DNA of 9,119 nt from positions 1,333-10,451 of the forward strand of contig PLNO01000041.1 in the NCBI GenBank assembly GCA_003141795.1, read 5' to 3'. The notes under the pieces were generated by a model. It saw only the letters and a program-made list of their open reading frames with translations, had not been told where the DNA came from and did no database searches. Both the position numbers and the translations under genes were made by a program. This document shows, piece by piece, positions 6,265-9,119 of this stretch (the stretch's first letter is position 1; each line of letters begins with the position of its first letter). This DNA comes from Spirochaetaceae bacterium. GTDB taxonomy: Bacteria; Spirochaetota; Spirochaetia; SZUA-6; Fen-1364.

Positions 6265-7378
6265 TCACTCCGGCAGGCGGACGGTGATGGTCGTTCCGGT
6301 CTCCTCCGCACTGACATAGTCGATCCCACCGCCGAGTGTCGTGGCAATGAGCCGGGCTGAATAGGCACCAAGGCCCGTCCCTCTCTCCTTGCCCGACGTC
6401 GCGAACTTCTCCATGAATCGCGGCCTGATGTCCGCGGGAATACAGCCGTGGTTGTGGATGGAGATGACGCATCGCGGCGCGCGCGCCAGAGAGATCGTGA
6501 CGCGCCCGCCGGGGGGGGGAAGCTTCCACAGCGTTGGCGACCAGGTTTCCCAGCATCGAGTAGATGAGAAGCTCCTCCCCCATCACGGCGAACGTGGCGT
6601 CTCCCGCGGGAGGAACGCCGTCGACGACGATGTCGATCCCTCCCTTCCGGTATGCCGCGTTCTTCGATTGCGAGTCCGCGACCTGACGGACCAGGCGCAA
6701 GGCATCCACCGTCTCCGCACGAAGCACGTACGCCCCCCGTTCCATCTTCACGAGGTCGACGGAGCGGTTGATCATGTCAAGGATCTTGCGCCCGGAGTCC
6801 GCGACTATCCTGATGAGCTGACGGTCGCGCTCCGCGAGCTCGTTGCCTTCGAGAAGCATGCTGGAAGCCCACAGGATCGCCGTCAGAGGATTCTTCAGAT
6901 CGTGGCGGCTGACCGCCTCCACGTCCTCGCGCAGACGCGCGTTCTCCCGCAGCACCTCGTTCTGCTTCTCAAGGTGGTGCCGGGCTGTGTGCAGCTCCAG
7001 GTGCGTCTTCACGCGCGCGCTCACCACGTACGGGTTCACCGGCTTGTGGATGTAGTCCACGGCCCCCGCGGCGAAGCCCTCCGATTCGTCGGCGGGATCG
7101 TCGCGGGAGGTGACGAAGATGACGGGGATCGCCCTCGTTGCCGGGTCCGCTTTCAGCGCCCGACAGACCGCGAACCCGCCCATGCCCGGCATGACGAGGT
7201 CCAGAAGCACCAAATCGGGACGGGGCTCGGCAGCGGCGACGGACAGGGCGGACTCCCCGCTTGTCGCAGCCTTGACGCGGTAGGTCTCCCCGAGGATCGC
7301 CCTCAGAACGTCGATATTGTCGGGCATGTCGTCGACGACGAGGATCGTCGGCTTTCGCGCCGTGTCAAAGCCTTGCAT
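6265..7378 (-). pseudogene. REC-domain hybrid histidine kinase, frameshifted at a nine-C run (possible sequencing error or phase switch)
   Basis: The N-terminal receiver domain (about residues 10-125) has acidic D16/D17, phosphoacceptor Asp60 in VLLDLVMPG, Thr90 and Lys112. A short coiled coil (about 128-155) follows, then a dimerisation/phosphoacceptor helix with His159 in SRHDLKNPL, then the ATPase N-box NLVANAVEAS (278-287). Directly after this the frame breaks at nine C (6511-6519). With one C fewer, translation continues as PPGGRVTISLARAP, IHNHGCIPADIR, then the G-box FATSGKERGTGLGAYSARL and TTITVRLPE, stopping at 6265. That gives a complete 370-residue kinase, so the original protein is clear. 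The ATG at 7378 follows GGGGAGGAA, 23 bases after the phosphatase stop. It is a cytoplasmic kinase with no membrane span, whose own REC domain would sense an upstream phosphorelay. Whether the break is real, switchable or an assembly artefact cannot be decided from one sequence. Confidence 0.85.
6511..6519 (-). repeat. Mononucleotide C9 tract (G9 on plus strand) at the kinase frameshift
   Basis: Nine consecutive G on the plus strand, read as C9 in the kinase gene, sit between the N-box and G-box of the ATPase domain. Eight C keeps the kinase frame to 6265. Nine C shifts it into a frame open as far as the STAS stop. Homopolymers of this length are both error-prone in sequencing and prone to slippage in vivo. 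Confidence 0.9.
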
Positions 7379-7401
7379 CTGCGCTATTCCTCCCCAGGAC
7401 C

Positions 7402-8550
7402 TCAGAGAATGAACGCTGTCAGCAGTGTCGCATCGTCGGTGAACGGCGCCTGCCCCGCTGCGGCACGGACAGACTCGAGAACCGCGCCATTGTAGTCAGG
7501 GGATGTCGTGGCGCCCGCCAGCATCCTTCCGAAATCGTCTTCAGCAATCAACATGTCGTGCCCCAGCTCACGGAGCCCGTCCGTACGGAGGACGATGCGG
7601 TCTCCCGGGCTCACCTCGCGGTTCGCGTCCAGGTACACGGAGTCGCGATCGAACCCGAGGGCCGGGCCTTCCGCGCAGAACGTGACGGCGTTCTCCCCGC
7701 GGACCAGAAATGCAGAAAGGTGGCCGGCGTTCGCATAGCTCAGCGTCGGTGATGAGTCGCGAAGCATGCAGACGGAAAACGTGATCAGCATGTCCGGAAG
7801 TGAGGCGAGCTCGTCGCATACGAGCTGATTGAGCCACTCGAGCAGACCCGCGGGGGAAGGCGCGGGGGTCTTCGCCAGGTACCCCTGGCGGATCGCAGCG
7901 CGGAGGAAAAAGGTGAGGAAGGCGGCTCGAACGCCGTGGCCTGCGACGTCGCCGATCATGAAGAACGTTTCCCCCCCGAGTGTGATCACCACGTCATGGT
8001 AGTCTCCGCCGCAGTGAAACATCGCCAGCGGAACGGATGATACGGAAAAGCGCACGCGGCGCGATGACGGCAGGTCGAGCCTCAGCAGGGCCTCCTGCAG
8101 CTCCCCGCCCCAGCGGAGCTCTTCCTGCATCGTGGCGAGGAAGCGCGCGTTTTCTTGTCGAAGAGTGCGGACCTTCAGGGCCTTGTCGAGCTCCCCGCGG
8201 AGATAGTCGGGTGTGCACGGTTTGACGATGAATGAGAAGATGCCGGCCTGAACTGCTTCAGCGACCCTCCGCAGGTCCGCATTGCCCGTGAACAGCATCG
8301 TGATGATTTCAGGATGGCTGTCGCTCACGATACGCAGAAGCTCGCTCCCTTTCATCCCGGGCATCTGCTGGTCCGAGAGAACTATGGCGACAGGAGCAGC
8401 ATCACGCTCGAGCTCGGCGAGCGCCTCGGAGGCCGAACTGCAGGGCGATAGATCACAGTTTCGCTCCGAGGCCCAGGCCTGCAGCCCCGCGACGAGGAGC
8501 TGGAGCAGGGCATCGTCATCATCAACCAGGATGATTCTGCAGGCCTTCAT
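7402..8550 (-). CDS. Response regulator with SpoIIE/RsbU-type PP2C phosphatase output
   Basis: A 382-residue two-domain protein. The receiver domain (about 5-120) has D10/D11, phosphoacceptor Asp60 in VLSDQQMPG, Thr88 and Lys110 in FIVKPC. A helical linker (about 122-160, rich in E, L and R) leads to a PPM/SpoIIE serine phosphatase domain (about 165-382). Its metal ligands are visible: GGDYHD (Asp183, Asp186), GDVAGHG (Asp201), LRTDG (Asp324) and FTDDATLL (Asp372/373). Such proteins dephosphorylate STAS anti-anti-sigma factors when their receiver is phosphorylated. The STAS gene two positions downstream is the obvious candidate substrate. The ATG at 8550 has only a weak AGAAGA ribosome site, but the REC domain begins immediately after it and no better start exists. 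It is the first gene of the minus-strand operon. Confidence 0.93.
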   Translation of the reverse strand: MKACRIILVDDDDALLQLLVAGLQAWASERNCDLSPCSSASEALAELERDAAPVAIVLSDQQMPGMKGSELLRIVSDSHPEIITMLFTGNADLRRVAEAVQAGIFSFIVKPCTPDYLRGELDKALKVRTLRQENARFLATMQEELRWGGELQEALLRLDLPSSRRVRFSVSSVPLAMFHCGGDYHDVVITLGGETFFMIGDVAGHGVRAAFLTFFLRAAIRQGYLAKTPAPSPAGLLEWLNQLVCDELASLPDMLITFSVCMLRDSSPTLSYANAGHLSAFLVRGENAVTFCAEGPALGFDRDSVYLDANREVSPGDRIVLRTDGLRELGHDMLIAEDDFGRMLAGATTSPDYNGAVLESVRAAAGQAPFTDDATLLTAFIL

Positions 8551-8570
8551 GCTGTCTTCTATAAAATACG

Positions 8571-8599
8571 ATTATCATGCCAGGGGATGCATCTGTCAA
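8571..8599 (-). promoter_or_regulatory. Sigma-70 promoter of the signalling operon
   Basis: On the minus strand TTGACA (8594-8599) is followed by exactly 17 bases and GATAAT (8571-8576). The -35 element is perfect and the -10 has one mismatch to TATAAT. Transcription would begin near 8564, giving a leader of roughly 14 bases before the phosphatase ATG. This explains the weak, close ribosome site. Confidence 0.8.
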
Positions 8600-8691
8600 C
8601 AAGCGCCCTCTCAAAACGACATACGACTCTCACTTTGATCCCCCTCTCGTTCGGAACGGCGCCTTTTCCAGCCCGAACTTCGTCGTTATCC

Positions 8692-8707
8692 TTCGAAAAC
8701 CATCGAA
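8692..8707. promoter_or_regulatory. Small inverted repeat upstream of the sigma-54-like promoter
   Basis: TTCGA (8692-8696) and TCGAA (8703-8707) form a short dyad with a 6-base gap, just upstream of the sigma-54-like site. A perfect GTTCGGAAC palindrome also lies at 8649-8657. Either could bind a regulator, but dyads this short occur by chance. Enhancer sites for sigma-54 activators usually lie farther upstream. Confidence 0.25.
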
Positions 8708-8713
8708 ATGCGA

Positions 8714-8730
8714 TTGGTATGGTTCTTGCA
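8714..8730 (+). promoter_or_regulatory. Probable sigma-54 (RpoN) promoter for the response-regulator gene
   Basis: TTGGTATGGTTCTTGCA matches the consensus YTGGCACGRNNNTTGCW at every defined position except two (C to T twice). The invariant GG (8716-8717) and GC (8728-8729) are separated by the required 10 bases. The expected start, about 12 bases past the GC, falls near 8741, just before AGGAGG at 8744-8749. Position, spacing and orientation all agree. It has not been tested, and no rpoN or enhancer-binding activator gene is visible. Confidence 0.6.
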
Positions 8731-8756
8731 AAGTTGCACGTACAGGAGGGCATGAT

Positions 8757-9119
8757 ATGACAAGCGGGACGATACTTTTCGTCGATGATGAACCGGCCGT
8801 CACCCGAGCGCTCTCGCGCATGCTGGAGGGCAGCCCCGACGTACGCGTGCTCACCGCGCACAGCGCGGATGCGGCACGCACCATCCTTGAGGAGTCGGAG
8901 GTGCATGTCGTGGTCACCGACCGGAACATGCCGGGAGAGGACGGGGTGGCGCTCCTTGCTCACGTGCGCCGCGACTATCCAGAAACGGTGAGGATCCTCC
9001 TGACGGGGGATGCAAAGCTTTCGGAGATCACTCGCGCAGTCAAGCTGGGCCGCATCGACCGATTCATCACCAAGCCGTGGGACGACGTATCGCTCAAGCA
9101 GGAGCTGCTCGAATCCATG
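8757..9119 (+). CDS. Response regulator, receiver domain (3' end outside window)
   Basis: The frame is open from the ATG at 8757 to the window end, giving 121 residues of one receiver domain: ILFVDDEPAV (D10/D11), phosphoacceptor Asp55 in VVTDRNMPG, Thr83 in LLTGDA and Lys106 in ITKPWDD. AGGAGG at 8744-8749, 7 bases before the ATG, fixes the start. Another ATG at 8752 is out of frame. The 'LLTGDA ... RFITKPWDD' pattern marks a receiver subclass often fused to HD-GYP, histidine kinase or PP2C outputs. It resembles the receiver of the divergent phosphatase (FTGNADLRR ... FIVKPC). The output domain, if any, lies beyond the window. The gene is divergent from the signalling operon and appears to have its own sigma-54-type promoter. 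Confidence 0.9.
   Translation, partial: MTSGTILFVDDEPAVTRALSRMLEGSPDVRVLTAHSADAARTILEESEVHVVVTDRNMPGEDGVALLAHVRRDYPETVRILLTGDAKLSEITRAVKLGRIDRFITKPWDDVSLKQELLESM

Noticed and set aside
6389..7495. Plus-strand open frame of 368 codons
   Set aside because: It is antisense to the clearly recognisable REC-kinase gene and shows no domain motif, which is usual for high-GC DNA.
8559..8963. Minus-strand open frame across the divergent promoter region
   Set aside because: It is antisense to the receiver-domain gene and covers both predicted promoters, with no ribosome site or motif to support it.
1..9119. CRISPR arrays, tRNA or rRNA genes, insertion sequences and att sites
   Set aside because: No regularly spaced repeats, cloverleaf-like or rRNA-like sequence, transposase motifs or flanking terminal repeats were seen by reading both strands.

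Overview
This is a GC-rich bacterial window with long genes, little intergenic space, and GTG as well as ATG starts. The mix of a CUT1-type sugar ABC transporter, a UroD-like protein, a PfkB kinase with a class II aldolase, and several REC-domain signalling proteins would suit a high-GC spirochaete or a similar environmental anaerobe. No marker gene is present, so that assignment is only a weak inference.

Left part (1-5130, plus strand): a carbohydrate-uptake and breakdown operon. It contains the 3' end of a sugar-binding lipoprotein gene, a very stable intercistronic hairpin, two inner-membrane permeases, a UroD/MtaA-like protein with an intact H-x-C...C zinc-type motif, a PfkB sugar kinase and a class II ketose-bisphosphate aldolase. 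Gene spacing runs from a 4-bp ATGA overlap to about 12 bp after the hairpin, so co-transcription is very likely. The evident logic is import, phosphorylation, then aldol cleavage to trioses. The UroD-like enzyme is the unexplained step. No ABC ATPase is encoded here. An alpha/beta-hydrolase carboxylesterase follows after a 78-bp gap with GC-rich inverted repeats (5131-5208), and may or may not belong to the operon.

Right part (5888-8550, minus strand): a signalling operon in the order REC-PP2C (SpoIIE-type) phosphatase, REC-histidine kinase, STAS anti-anti-sigma-like protein. It starts from a near-perfect sigma-70 promoter (TTGACA, 17 bp, GATAAT) at 8571-8599. The kinase gene is frameshifted at a run of nine C (coding strand; 6511-6519). 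Removing one C restores a complete HATPase domain. As written, the frame instead runs open into the STAS gene. The STAS gene ends convergently, overlapping the esterase gene by 11 bp.

Far right (8757 to the end, plus strand): a divergent response-regulator gene, cut by the window end, preceded by a good match to a sigma-54 promoter (8714-8730). The 206-bp divergent region therefore appears to carry a housekeeping promoter on one side and an activator-dependent promoter on the other.

Most noteworthy: the UroD/MtaA-like protein inside a sugar operon, the C9 frameshift in the kinase, the sigma-54-type promoter, and a partner-switching-like module (phosphatase plus STAS) with no serine kinase in view.
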